Positions 36,021 through 44,237 of a DNA stretch of 64,000 nucleotides are shown here, in pieces. The DNA lies in the NCBI GenBank assembly GCA_022826805.1, contig JAJDUH010000025.1, positions 1-64,000 of the forward strand, in the 5' to 3' direction. Below the pieces are notes generated by a model. The model was not told the origin of the DNA, searched no databases, and was given only the letters and a program-made list of their open reading frames with translations. Both the position numbers and the translations under genes were made by a program. Numbering within the stretch: position 1 is the stretch's first letter; every line of letters begins with the position of its first letter. The DNA is from Candidatus Poribacteria bacterium (lineage in GTDB: Bacteria > Poribacteria > WGA-4E > WGA-3G).

Positions 36021-37874
36021 TTATCTAAACATCATTTTCGCAGCACGAGCGATTGCAGTCGCATCACACTGACACAACGCGTAGAGATGCTGGGCATCAC
36101 CGTGCTCAATAAACTCATCAGGGATACCGAGATTCGTAACTTGGACATCTGTAATATCTGCTGCAGCCAGTGCCTCCAAGACCGCACTCCCGAAACCACC
36201 CATCACGACACCATCTTCAACCGTAATTACCCTGCCAATGCGCTCAGCAAGTGGGACTATAGTCTCAGTATCCAACGGCTTCACAAATCGGGCATTAAGA
36301 ACCGTCGCCGAAATTCCAGAATCCGCCAACGTCTGTGCTGCTTCCAATGCCGGATAAACGCGGTTGCCAATAGCGATAACCAGCACGTCCTCTCCCTCTC
36401 TGACAATCTCGCTTTTCCCAATCGGTAGTGGCTGTAGTTCCGTTGACATCTTTACACCTATGCCAGTACCACGCGGATAACGGAACGCAATGGGACCGCC
36501 TTCATAAACAAGCGCAGTCTTCACCATTGACTGTAATTCGTTCTCATCTTTCGGTGCCATCACGACCATGTTTGGAATAGAACGGAGATACGCCAAATCG
36601 AAAACACCGTGATGCGTCGGACCGTCTGCACCAACAAGTCCACTTCTATCCAACGCAAAAATCACGGGCAGGTTTTGAATACACACATCGTGTAACACTT
36701 GGTCATAACTCCGTTGGAGGAAAGTGGAATAAATCGCAGCAACTGGACGCATCCCTTGCGCTGCAAGTCCACCCGCAAATGTGACAGCACTCTGTTCCGC
36801 CAATCCGATGTCAAAACACCGACTTGGGAACACTTCGGCAAATTTATCAAGTCCCGTTCCGCCCGGCATCGCTGCCGTTACACCAACAATACGTGTATCG
36901 CGTTTCGCTAACTCAATCAGCGTCTGACTGAAGACTTCTGTATAGGTAAGTGTTGCCGGCTTAGGTTTGGTCGTCTTTCCTGTTTTAAGGTTAAAAGGAC
37001 CACTAACACTATAGAATCCGACGGGATCCTCTACCGCAGGCGCGTAACCCCGTCCTTTTTCAGTTACGACATGAAGCAAAATAGGACCTGTAAGTCTACG
37101 GATGCCTTTCAACACCGGTATCAACGCCTCTAAGTCGTTTCCGTCAAGCGGACCGAAGTAGCGAAACCCAAACTCCTCAAAGAGTGTTCCCGGTTTCAAC
37201 GATGCCTCGATTTTACGGGCTATCTCTCCGGCATCCGCCGAAATCATATTCATTAATCCTTTCGCACTCGAGCGAAGGAAATTGTATTGCGGTGAACTCG
37301 TAACTTTGTGAAAGTGTTTTGAAAATGCACCGACAGTCGCCGAGATAGACATGTTGTTGTCGTTAAGGATCACAAGCATGTCATTTCTGAAATCACCTGC
37401 AGCGTTGAGTGCTTCAAACGCCATACCGCCTGTTAAACCGCCATCACCGATGATAGCGACAACTTTGTAAGTCTCATTGATGAGATCGCGGGCAGTGGCG
37501 ATTCCTAATGCTGCGGCGATAGAGGTACTGGAGTGTCCTGCACCAAAAACGTCATATTCACTCTCGGCTCTACTGAGAAATCCACTGATGCCCCCGCTTT
37601 GACGCAGCGTTGGGAACTCCTCTCTTCTACCGGTCAGCAACTTATGTGGATAGGCTTGATGCCCAATATCCCATATCAATTTATCGCGCGGTGTATCGAA
37701 GATAGTATGGAGTGCTATCGCCAATTCGATAGTCCCGAAGTTCGGAGCAAAATGCCCCGGATGTTCAGAGAGAACTGTCAATAGATAGGCACGCATCTCC
37801 TCGGCAAGGGTTTTCAGTTCATCAAGTTCAAGTGTTTTAAGATCCGCGGGACTGTTAATTTTTTCTAAAAGCAT
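36021..37874 (-). CDS. dxs: 1-deoxy-D-xylulose-5-phosphate synthase
   Basis: A 617-residue thiamine-diphosphate enzyme that makes DXP from pyruvate and glyceraldehyde 3-phosphate, the first step of the MEP isoprenoid pathway. The cofactor motif GDGGLTGGMAFEALNAAG (about residue 142) and ILNDNNMSIS, the pyrimidine-binding domain DIGLAEQSAVTFAGGLA and the HHGVFDLAYLRSIPN segment are all present. Length matches the family. It lies 16 bases after xseB. The ispA gene often found next to it is not here. Confidence 0.96.
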   Translation of the reverse strand: MLLEKINSPADLKTLELDELKTLAEEMRAYLLTVLSEHPGHFAPNFGTIELAIALHTIFDTPRDKLIWDIGHQAYPHKLLTGRREEFPTLRQSGGISGFLSRAESEYDVFGAGHSSTSIAAALGIATARDLINETYKVVAIIGDGGLTGGMAFEALNAAGDFRNDMLVILNDNNMSISATVGAFSKHFHKVTSSPQYNFLRSSAKGLMNMISADAGEIARKIEASLKPGTLFEEFGFRYFGPLDGNDLEALIPVLKGIRRLTGPILLHVVTEKGRGYAPAVEDPVGFYSVSGPFNLKTGKTTKPKPATLTYTEVFSQTLIELAKRDTRIVGVTAAMPGGTGLDKFAEVFPSRCFDIGLAEQSAVTFAGGLAAQGMRPVAAIYSTFLQRSYDQVLHDVCIQNLPVIFALDRSGLVGADGPTHHGVFDLAYLRSIPNMVVMAPKDENELQSMVKTALVYEGGPIAFRYPRGTGIGVKMSTELQPLPIGKSEIVREGEDVLVIAIGNRVYPALEAAQTLADSGISATVLNARFVKPLDTETIVPLAERIGRVITVEDGVVMGGFGSAVLEALAAADITDVQVTNLGIPDEFIEHGDAQHLYALCQCDATAIARAAKMMFR

Positions 37875-37890
37875 ATTATGATTCCTATTT

Positions 37891-38079
37891 TTAAGAGTTA
37901 TCTATTTCGAGAACATTGACGACCCGCTGCTCGGCGTTTTCGAGCATCTGCCTGCACGATGCGACTAAGCCGATACCCTCTTCAAAGAGTTTAAGAGAGT
38001 TCTCAAGTGGTAGATCGTTGCCTTCCTCTAACTGTTCAACGATCTGTGAAAGTTTCGAGAGCTTCTCCTCAAAAGTCAT
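37891..38079 (-). CDS. xseB: Exodeoxyribonuclease VII small subunit
   Basis: A 62-residue acidic helical protein with the family pattern FEEKLSKLSQIVEQLEEGND and PLENSLKLFEEGIGLVASCR. Several copies bind one XseA to form the nuclease that degrades single-stranded DNA. GGAGGTGAT lies directly before the ATG. It sits between xseA and dxs on the same strand. Confidence 0.92.
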   Translation of the reverse strand: MTFEEKLSKLSQIVEQLEEGNDLPLENSLKLFEEGIGLVASCRQMLENAEQRVVNVLEIDNS

Positions 38080-38200
38080 ATATCACCTCCATAAGCATGA
38101 TGTAACTATGATGAAGTATAAAAATAATTATGCATTTTATTTAAAAGTCCCAAAAGCACTTATCGCCGCTGGAGGGGGTTACTAACCTCATTGATGATTC

Positions 38201-38232
38201 GTAGGTTGGGTTGAGAGAAGCGAAACCCAACA
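38201..38232. repeat. GTAGGTTGGGTT/AACCCAAC hairpin
   Basis: GTTGGGTT (38205-38212) and AACCCAAC (38225-38232) form a perfect 8-bp stem with a 12-base loop. It lies in the 190-base xseA-xseB gap. A CTAACTGATTGCTGACAACC fragment of the other repeat family follows. Confidence 0.65.
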
Positions 38233-38269
38233 CCTTCCTGATTGCTGCTAACTGATTGCTGACAACCCT

Positions 38270-39499
38270 TCAATCACTCTCCCGGAGTGCTTCAACGCGA
38301 CACGCAAGATGTCCATCTGCCAATTGCACTTCAATTCTGTCGTCCACTGATACCTGTTTAGTCGTAGTCAACACCTCACCATCCATTTTCCGACTGACAC
38401 TATACCCGCGTTTCAACGTAGCCAACGGACTCAATGCATTCAGACGTTGAGCAAGCGCGTAGAGATCGCGTTCGACATTACCAAGCCGATGCCCCATACT
38501 CGTACGGCACGCAGTTTCCAAATCATCGACTCTTTGAGCAAGTTGATTGATTGCGTCCCTCCGACGCCCTGGAGAGAGACCTGTCTCGAATTGCTCCAGA
38601 CGCGTTTTGTGTGTCTGTATCTGCTCTGACATCACCCGATGCAGCCACGCTTCAGTCCCATCTAATTTTGAGAAGAGTTCATCCTGATCCGGCACTATAT
38701 GCTCAATTGCTGCAGAAGGGGTCGGTGCCCGATGATCTGCGACCATATCGGAAATTGTATAATCTGTTTCATGTCCAACAGCGGACACAACTGGAATCTT
38801 AGACGCAAAAATCGCACGCGCCACTATCTCTTCGTTAAATGCCCAGAGATCTTCAATCGAACCACCACCGCGTCCCACGATTAACACATCTATATCATCC
38901 CGTTCATTCATCACCTCAATCGCGTTGGCAATCCCCTCTGGTGCCTCCTCACCTTGAACCAAAGTCGGATGCAGCAAGACCTCGGCTAAAGGATACCGCT
39001 TATATAACTGTTGGCAGATGTCTTGAAACGCTGCACCTGTCGCTGACGTGACAACACCGATTTTCCTTGGCAATTCCGGTAACGGCTTTTTATGCACCGG
39101 ATTAAACAAATCTTCCTGAGTGAGTTGCTGTTTCAATTCTTCAAAGGCTCTCTGCAGGGCACCAATTCCCAGAGGTTCCAGTGTACTCACTGTAACCTGA
39201 TATTTTCCTTGGGGACCATAGACCCCAATTTTCCCGCCTGCCAGTACCTCTTCACCGTCGCGTGGCAGAAACCGAAGGCGAGCTGCATTGCTTCGCCAAA
39301 TCACACAACTAATTTGGTTTCTCTCATCCTTAAGCGTGAGGTAAAGATGACCAGAACCTGGACGACTCAGATTCGATACCTGTCCTCGAACCCACAGATT
39401 TTGAAATAACGGTTGTTTCTCCAGCAGGCGTTTTATGAGATCTGTTATTTGACTGACACTATGGACGGTCTTTGCCGATCCGAACATATCCATCTGCAT
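38270..39499 (-). CDS. xseA: Exodeoxyribonuclease VII large subunit
   Basis: A 409-residue catalytic subunit of ExoVII. An N-terminal OB-fold binds single-stranded DNA (VSQITDLIKRLLE, then LWVRGQVSNLSRPGSGHLY, then TLKDERNQISCVIW). The catalytic domain shows KIGVVTSATGAAFQDI, VGRGGGSIEDLWAFN and SAVGHETDYTISDMVADHRA, followed by a coiled-coil region and a C-terminal KRGYSV motif. Length is slightly short of E. coli XseA (456). It is followed by xseB. Confidence 0.95.
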   Translation of the reverse strand: MQMDMFGSAKTVHSVSQITDLIKRLLEKQPLFQNLWVRGQVSNLSRPGSGHLYLTLKDERNQISCVIWRSNAARLRFLPRDGEEVLAGGKIGVYGPQGKYQVTVSTLEPLGIGALQRAFEELKQQLTQEDLFNPVHKKPLPELPRKIGVVTSATGAAFQDICQQLYKRYPLAEVLLHPTLVQGEEAPEGIANAIEVMNERDDIDVLIVGRGGGSIEDLWAFNEEIVARAIFASKIPVVSAVGHETDYTISDMVADHRAPTPSAAIEHIVPDQDELFSKLDGTEAWLHRVMSEQIQTHKTRLEQFETGLSPGRRRDAINQLAQRVDDLETACRTSMGHRLGNVERDLYALAQRLNALSPLATLKRGYSVSRKMDGEVLTTTKQVSVDDRIEVQLADGHLACRVEALRESD

Positions 39500-39542
39500 A
39501 TCTCTCTAACGCCACCTTTCAATATCTGTTTACGGACTGTAT

Positions 39543-40319
39543 TTAATATTTATGTTGAACCGGAGTGATGCTCACCGCCATTCCCGTTCCTTCCTCCAAC
39601 TCTATCTCTACAGCACAAAGTATGATGTTATCTTTAGCCACAGAGAAACGGGTAGGCATCATCGTCAAAAAACCGTTGAGCACATCTTTTGTTCGCATCC
39701 CAATAACTGAATCGTAAGGTCCGGTCATGCCGACATCCGTGATGTAAGCCGTGCCTTGCGGGAGGACACGCGCATCTGCTGTCTGTACATGTGTGTGGGT
39801 CCCAATCACCGCACTGACCTTACCATCGGAATGCCACCCCATAGCGATCTTCTCCGATGTCGCCTCTGCATGGAAGTCGAGAAGAATATACGGCGTGATC
39901 GCTTGCACTTTATCTAAAATTTCATTAAGGGCATGAAACGGGTTGGTGTACCTGTTCATGAAAATCTGTCCAGCGAGGTTGATGACACCGAGTTGGGTCT
40001 GTCCGTCGTTTGACGTAGCAATCATCATACCGCGTCCAGGAACCGCTGTCGGGTAGTTTGCTGGACGTATAAGTTGTGGCGTTGTGTCTACAAAGTCAAA
40101 AATCTCTTTCTTATCCCAGACGTGGTTCCCCGTCGTAATAACAGAGACACCTAACGCCAAGAGTTGATCCACGATTTCAAACGTCAATCCTTTACCGCCA
40201 GCTGCGTTCTCTCCGTTCGCAACAATAAAATCATATTCGTGCCGGTGTTCATTCAGAAATTGCGTTGTCGCCGTTCTACCCGGATTGCCAACAATATCTC
40301 CGATAAACAGTATTTTCAT
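39543..40319 (-). CDS. YmdB-family metallophosphoesterase (TIGR00282 type)
   Basis: A 258-residue calcineurin-like phosphoesterase. The metal-binding motifs are FIGDIVGNPGRTA, ANGENAAGGKG, ITTGNHVWDKKEI and IGTHTHVQTADARVL, the pattern of Bacillus YmdB, a 2',3'-cyclic-nucleotide phosphodiesterase that affects biofilm and sporulation genes. The physiological role here is not known. It lies directly upstream of xseA, 43 bases away, in the same direction. Confidence 0.9.
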   Translation of the reverse strand: MKILFIGDIVGNPGRTATTQFLNEHRHEYDFIVANGENAAGGKGLTFEIVDQLLALGVSVITTGNHVWDKKEIFDFVDTTPQLIRPANYPTAVPGRGMMIATSNDGQTQLGVINLAGQIFMNRYTNPFHALNEILDKVQAITPYILLDFHAEATSEKIAMGWHSDGKVSAVIGTHTHVQTADARVLPQGTAYITDVGMTGPYDSVIGMRTKDVLNGFLTMMPTRFSVAKDNIILCAVEIELEEGTGMAVSITPVQHKY

Positions 40320-40412
40320 ATTTCCCCTGCTACTTTCTGCTTGTAAGCACTATCCAGAAATCACGACTCTTAACGCCATCCACTAATCCTCAATCGCCAC
40401 TGCAGCAATTCT

Positions 40413-40940
40413 TCAATCGCCAACCACTTCCAATGCCTCAAGCGTGAAAACAGACGCGAACGAACAACCAAGCGCACTGATTTTCTCTCCACCTCCCGCC
40501 TGTCGATCAATAACCGCCACAACATGTTCCACCGTGTACCCCGCAGCGCGAATCTGTTCAATAGATGTGCAAACCTGTCCCGCGGTCGTAATCACATCTT
40601 CTATCACGACGAGGTTCCTGCCCGTCTCAGCACCCCCTTCTATAAGGTTGCAGGTGCCGTAGGCCTTCGCCTCCTTACGCACATAAAAGCAGGGCATACC
40701 CGTCTGAAGCGAGATCGCAGTCGCCAGCGGAATACCGCCTAACTCCAAACCTGCCAGACCGTCATAACCTGACGGAAGCAGTTTTACCATCTCCTTAGCA
40801 ATTGCAGTCAACAACGCAGGATTGCTTTCAAATCGGTATTTATCCCAGTAGAAGTTACTAATATTTCCAGAGCGGAGTTTGAATTCGCCCGTGAGATACG
40901 AAACGGCACGAATCTGTTTTGCAAGTTCTGTCTTTGTCAT
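40413..40940 (-). CDS. pyrE: Orotate phosphoribosyltransferase
   Basis: A 175-residue type I phosphoribosyltransferase that makes orotidine 5'-phosphate from orotate and PRPP in pyrimidine synthesis. Signs are FKLRSGNISNFYWDKYRF at the N terminus, ALELGGIPLA-type LAGLELGGIPLATAISLQTG, the flexible-loop segment FYVRKEAKAYGTCN and the PRPP motif LVVIEDVITTAGQ. It is somewhat shorter than E. coli PyrE (213) and closer to the archaeal/cyanobacterial form. No other pyrimidine gene adjoins it. Confidence 0.9.
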   Translation of the reverse strand: MTKTELAKQIRAVSYLTGEFKLRSGNISNFYWDKYRFESNPALLTAIAKEMVKLLPSGYDGLAGLELGGIPLATAISLQTGMPCFYVRKEAKAYGTCNLIEGGAETGRNLVVIEDVITTAGQVCTSIEQIRAAGYTVEHVVAVIDRQAGGGEKISALGCSFASVFTLEALEVVGD

Positions 40941-40942
40941 TT

Positions 40943-41184
40943 TTTATAGTTATCGATTATCAGTACGCAATGACCACGTCATTGCTTTCGGTGGTCAGAG
41001 CACTGCTGATCAGTCTTCAGTTATCAGTTGTTAGTTAAGAAACAGCTCCAGTCAATTTAAACCCCTTTAACCAATAACTGACAACTGAAAGGCGGGGAAG
41101 TCCACACGGACTTCATACCCCGGTAAAGCCTGTATAGGCTTTATACCGTTGATTCTGATTCGGAGCAAACTGTACCAACAACCA
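40943..41184. repeat. Repeat cluster with variable hairpins (copy 4)
   Basis: Three parts. First, a CAGTTATCAGTT-family unit with a perfect 8-bp hairpin GCAATGAC/GTCATTGC and loop CAC (40967-40985), between TCAGTAC and TTTCGGT. Second, outer-arm words ATCAGTTGTTAG and AACTGACAACTGAAA. Third, a GGCGGGGAA element: GAAGTCC/GGACTTC (41097-41114), a second stem AAAGCC/GGCTTT, then ATACCGTTGATTCTGATT. It separates selD from pyrE. Confidence 0.7.
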
Positions 41185-42228
41185 TTAAAACACCTCAATA
41201 TGCGCGGTGTGTCCTTCTAAGACTTCTCCGATAACAGCAGCTTCCGGGCAATCAGCAGCATGAAGCTCCGCCAATGCGGCATCTGCATTCTCAGCAGGTA
41301 ATGAGAACAGCAAACCACCAGACGTTTCCGCCTCCATTAAGATATGACGCATCGCCTCACTGTCCGTATGGAACGTGACCTTATCCGCAAGGAACGCCAT
41401 ATTCGCAAGATAGGCTTGGGTGTAGGTGTCTCGTGCAACAAGTTCAGGGGCATCTGCAAAGTAAGGAACAGCACTGCTGTTAATCTTTAGGAGGGCATCA
41501 TTACCCGCTGCCATCTCCGAGGCGTGCCCCAACAAACCGTAGCCTGTAACGTCTGTGCAGGCACTCGCACCGTACTTCAGCATCACCGCTGATGCCGAGG
41601 CGTTGAGTCGGGTCATCGATTCAACGAGCTGCGGTAAGACAGCATCACTAATCTTATCAAATTTCAGTCCTGTGGTGAGAATACCGATGCCGAGATTTTT
41701 GGTTAAAATGAGCACATCTCCCGGACGTGCTCCATAGTTTTTAACGAACTTCTCAGGGTGCACAATACCGGTTACAGATAGTCCGTACATCAGTTCCGGT
41801 GCATCTACAGTGTGTCCACCGACAAGCGCAGCACCCGCTTCGACCGCCTTTTCAGTGCCACCCTTGACAATCTCACCGAGGATCGATAAGTCCAAATCAG
41901 CCTTGGGCCAGCAAGTAATATTCAACGCTGTTTTGGGAACGCCACCCATGCTATAAACATCGCTCAATGAGTTCGTCGCGGCAATCGCACCAAATGTATA
42001 CGGGTCATCTACAATAGGGGTGAAGTAGTCCACGGTGTTGACAAGGGCAAGTTCATCGGAAATACGGTAAATCCCGGCATCATCGGAGTTTTCTGTGCCG
42101 ACAAGGAGGTTCGGATCCGTGGACTTGGGGATATTATCTAAAATGTGTGCAAGCTCCCCTGGAGCCAGCTTTGATGCTCATCCAGCACATTTCACGGTCG
42201 CAGTGAGTCGAATCTTCTGTTTCGTCAT
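41185..42228 (-). CDS. selD: Selenide, water dikinase (selenophosphate synthetase), itself a selenoprotein
   Basis: A 347-residue enzyme making selenophosphate from selenide and ATP, the selenium donor for selenocysteine synthesis. The frame from ATG 42228 passes through TGA at 42178-42180 as residue 17, in the context KCAG-Sec-ASKL. Residue 17 and Lys20 coincide exactly with catalytic Cys17 and Lys20 of E. coli SelD (347 residues). Downstream are TVDYFTPIVDDPYTFGAIAA, the metal/ATP site, SDVYSMGG and GGHTVDAPELMYGLSVTG. Naive calling starts at an internal ATG after the TGA and loses the active site. It supplies selenium for FdhA in this window. Confidence 0.93.
42151..42180 (-). promoter_or_regulatory. 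SECIS-like hairpin of selD
   Basis: Downstream of the TGA, AAGCT and AGCTT (42151-42155 with 42167-42171) frame an inner stem CTCC/GGAG with apical AGG. The loop begins 17 bases after the TGA, nearly the same distance as in fdhA (18). Confidence 0.65.
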
Positions 42229-42245
42229 AATTTCAGCATTTGGTA

Positions 42246-42266
42246 GGTGCGGTTTTCAACCGCACC
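42246..42266. repeat. GGTGCGGTT/AACCGCACC hairpin
   Basis: A perfect 9-bp stem with loop TTC. It lies between the TIM-barrel gene and selD, without a T-run on either side. Same family as 6405-6446 and 45755-45775. Confidence 0.7.
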
Positions 42267-42299
42267 CATCCTATCAAGGCGATATCTATTCTGTCATAC

Positions 42300-43196
42300 C
42301 TACTTCAAATCTTCCAAGACAGATTTTACGTACGCTACGCTCCGACCATCTTGAAGGAACTGGTCGCCGTAGCGAACCCCTTCGATCGCACAATAGCCGC
42401 TGTAGTTAACCTCCACTAATGCCGAAATCGCAAAACGATAATCAATTTCACCATCCGGCAGTGGAGCCTGGACGTAGATAGCCGTTTCCAAGTCGGGTAT
42501 ATGTACCCGATAGAGACTCTTGCAGTGCCAATAGTTGACATGCGGTGCAAGCGCAGCAATCGCGTCTTCACACGATTCTTCTGGAATGTCGTAAGTCCAG
42601 TAAATATTGCCCAAATCCGGGTTTATGCCGACGTTCGGGGCATCAATCAACTCAAGCAGGTGCAGCGCCGACCAACTATTATCAGCGATCGAGTTCTGAT
42701 GGATTTCAATGGAGATCTCTACACCGAGATCCGCTGCAACACCGGCGACTTCACTTACAGCACTCGCCGTCCGCTCATAGTCGGCGTTAGTCGCCAGACG
42801 ACTGGAACCTTGGGAAACAGGTTCACCACGATATGTCCCTTTCCCGTTTGGATCGCGGGGTGGTGTAGTGACCGTAGAATTGACAACACCCGCACCAACT
42901 TTAGAAGCAAAGTGGACGGCGTTTTTCATGCTTTGCTTATTCGCAGCAGCAACACGAGGATGCGCCGCACCACCACCACCACGTATCGCGACACACGGCA
43001 CGCCTGCATCTTCTAATTCCGAGCGAAGATTTGCAACTTCAGGATCAGGTAGGTTCATTGCCGGAAGCTCAATCCCCTCAAACCCAACCTCTTTGACTTT
43101 ATTCAAAAACTGTTTTCGATTTGCGGCGTCAGTAGGGAATTCGGCGCCGTTGTAAGGGTACAATGCACATCGTCTAAAAGCGTACGCAATCTTCAT
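42300..43196 (-). CDS. Sugar phosphate isomerase/epimerase (xylose isomerase-like TIM barrel)
   Basis: A 298-residue AP-endonuclease-2-superfamily barrel. Strand ends carrying metal ligands are visible: FEGIELPAMNLPDPEV, EISIEIHQNSIADNS, NVGINPDLGNIYW, YWHCKSLYRV and CAIEGVRYGDQF. Such enzymes isomerise or epimerise sugars and inositol derivatives; the substrate is unknown. The ATG at 43196 overlaps the stop of the upstream HD-hydrolase gene by four bases (ATGA), so translation is probably coupled. Confidence 0.82.
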   Translation of the reverse strand: MKIAYAFRRCALYPYNGAEFPTDAANRKQFLNKVKEVGFEGIELPAMNLPDPEVANLRSELEDAGVPCVAIRGGGGAAHPRVAAANKQSMKNAVHFASKVGAGVVNSTVTTPPRDPNGKGTYRGEPVSQGSSRLATNADYERTASAVSEVAGVAADLGVEISIEIHQNSIADNSWSALHLLELIDAPNVGINPDLGNIYWTYDIPEESCEDAIAALAPHVNYWHCKSLYRVHIPDLETAIYVQAPLPDGEIDYRFAISALVEVNYSGYCAIEGVRYGDQFLQDGRSVAYVKSVLEDLK

Positions 43197-43909
43197 GAGG
43201 CTACTCCTTCAAATAGGTAGGCTACAGCTTGCTGAAATTGTTGAAAAAGCTGAGGATTCACAGTATCTACTGCTTGGGACGGCTCCTGAGTGTTATCACT
43301 GTCAGAAGCCTCTTGTTCAGGCATGGTGTCTTTCACATCAGATTGGGCGTCCACACCACTATCACGTTTAGATAGTGTAACACACTCCGCGTTTTTTTGT
43401 AAAGACGCATCCCGTTCAGAGATCGCACCGAGAATGCTGCGATAATACCATGCTTGGTCTTCGACCTCGCCGTGAAACCGCTCCCATATCGCGTCACCGA
43501 TAACGTCATACTCCGATATGATAGTCCTTAGGTTATGAAGCTTGTCGGCACATGTTACCGTACAGATTTCAGGACTCGCACTTCTTAATGCCTCGATCCG
43601 TTCTGTCTTACGGGCTCGCCACCTTAACGCTTTATTCTCCGAGCATCCGTCAACGATGTTCGCAACGTATGCACCAAAATGTTCTTGAATAAATTCCAAC
43701 GTCAGATCGGTATCCTCAACCGTGTCGTGTAAGATACCAGCAACAATCATGGCTTCTGGGCATCCTGCTTCCATTAAGATGAGTCCGACAGCATAAGGGT
43801 GTGTAATATAAGGCGTACGGGTCCCTTTCCGATATTGACCCTGATGGGCTTCAGCGGCGACTTCTATCGCTTCCTCGATCCGGTTTTTTCCAGTCCCGTT
43901 CTGCGTCAT
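43193..43909 (-). CDS. HD-domain small alarmone hydrolase-like protein (MESH1/SpoT-HD type)
   Basis: A 238-residue protein. The first 160 residues match the hydrolase half of RelA/SpoT: HQGQYRKGTRTPYITHPYAV, ILHDTVEDTDLTLE (metal HD motif) and CADKLHNLRTI. No synthetase or TGS domain follows. Instead there is a low-complexity acidic tail rich in Asp, Gln and Glu and a short final helix. It would remove pyrophosphate from (p)ppGpp or, as in MESH1, act on NADPH; activity is inferred from family. Its stop overlaps the next gene's start. Confidence 0.85.
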   Translation of the reverse strand: MTQNGTGKNRIEEAIEVAAEAHQGQYRKGTRTPYITHPYAVGLILMEAGCPEAMIVAGILHDTVEDTDLTLEFIQEHFGAYVANIVDGCSENKALRWRARKTERIEALRSASPEICTVTCADKLHNLRTIISEYDVIGDAIWERFHGEVEDQAWYYRSILGAISERDASLQKNAECVTLSKRDSGVDAQSDVKDTMPEQEASDSDNTQEPSQAVDTVNPQLFQQFQQAVAYLFEGVAS

Positions 43910-44237
43910 GCGTCCTATCCCGACTCCACGTCATACCTATGAACAAATATCGACTTTACTATAAACATGGTTAAATGATACACTATCTCCAGCATCCCCG
44001 TCAACACATTTTTTTGGACACACGTAGGAGGGATCTCCGAATCCCGACCTCTTTTTAACTGTCAATTGCCATATCGCCACTGTATCGATGCTGTTACATT
44101 TAACCAATGCTCGCTCGCAGTAGGGTAATTCATTGCCTGTTAACCAGCATAGGATTCATCATCCTGAAAATTCTGATTCTGACAATTGACCACTGGTAAC
44201 TGATAACTGACTACTGAAAACTATTAAGGAACACATC
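43910..44237. other. Intergenic gap with repeat words, no gene
   Basis: The gap between divergent genes holds a small hairpin, GGGAT/ATCCC (about 44030-44047), of the GTAGGAGGGATCTCCGAATC type, and the right half of a CAGTTATCAGTT-family repeat (44158-44222: GACAATTGACCAC, AACTGATAACTGACTACTG). AAGGA near the end is the ribosome-binding site of the M81 gene. I see no convincing promoter or coding region. Confidence 0.5.

Noticed and set aside
41185..42033. SelD starting at an internal ATG (MDYFTPIVDD)
   Set aside because: This form lacks the catalytic residue and Lys; the frame extends through TGA to a full-length 347-residue protein.
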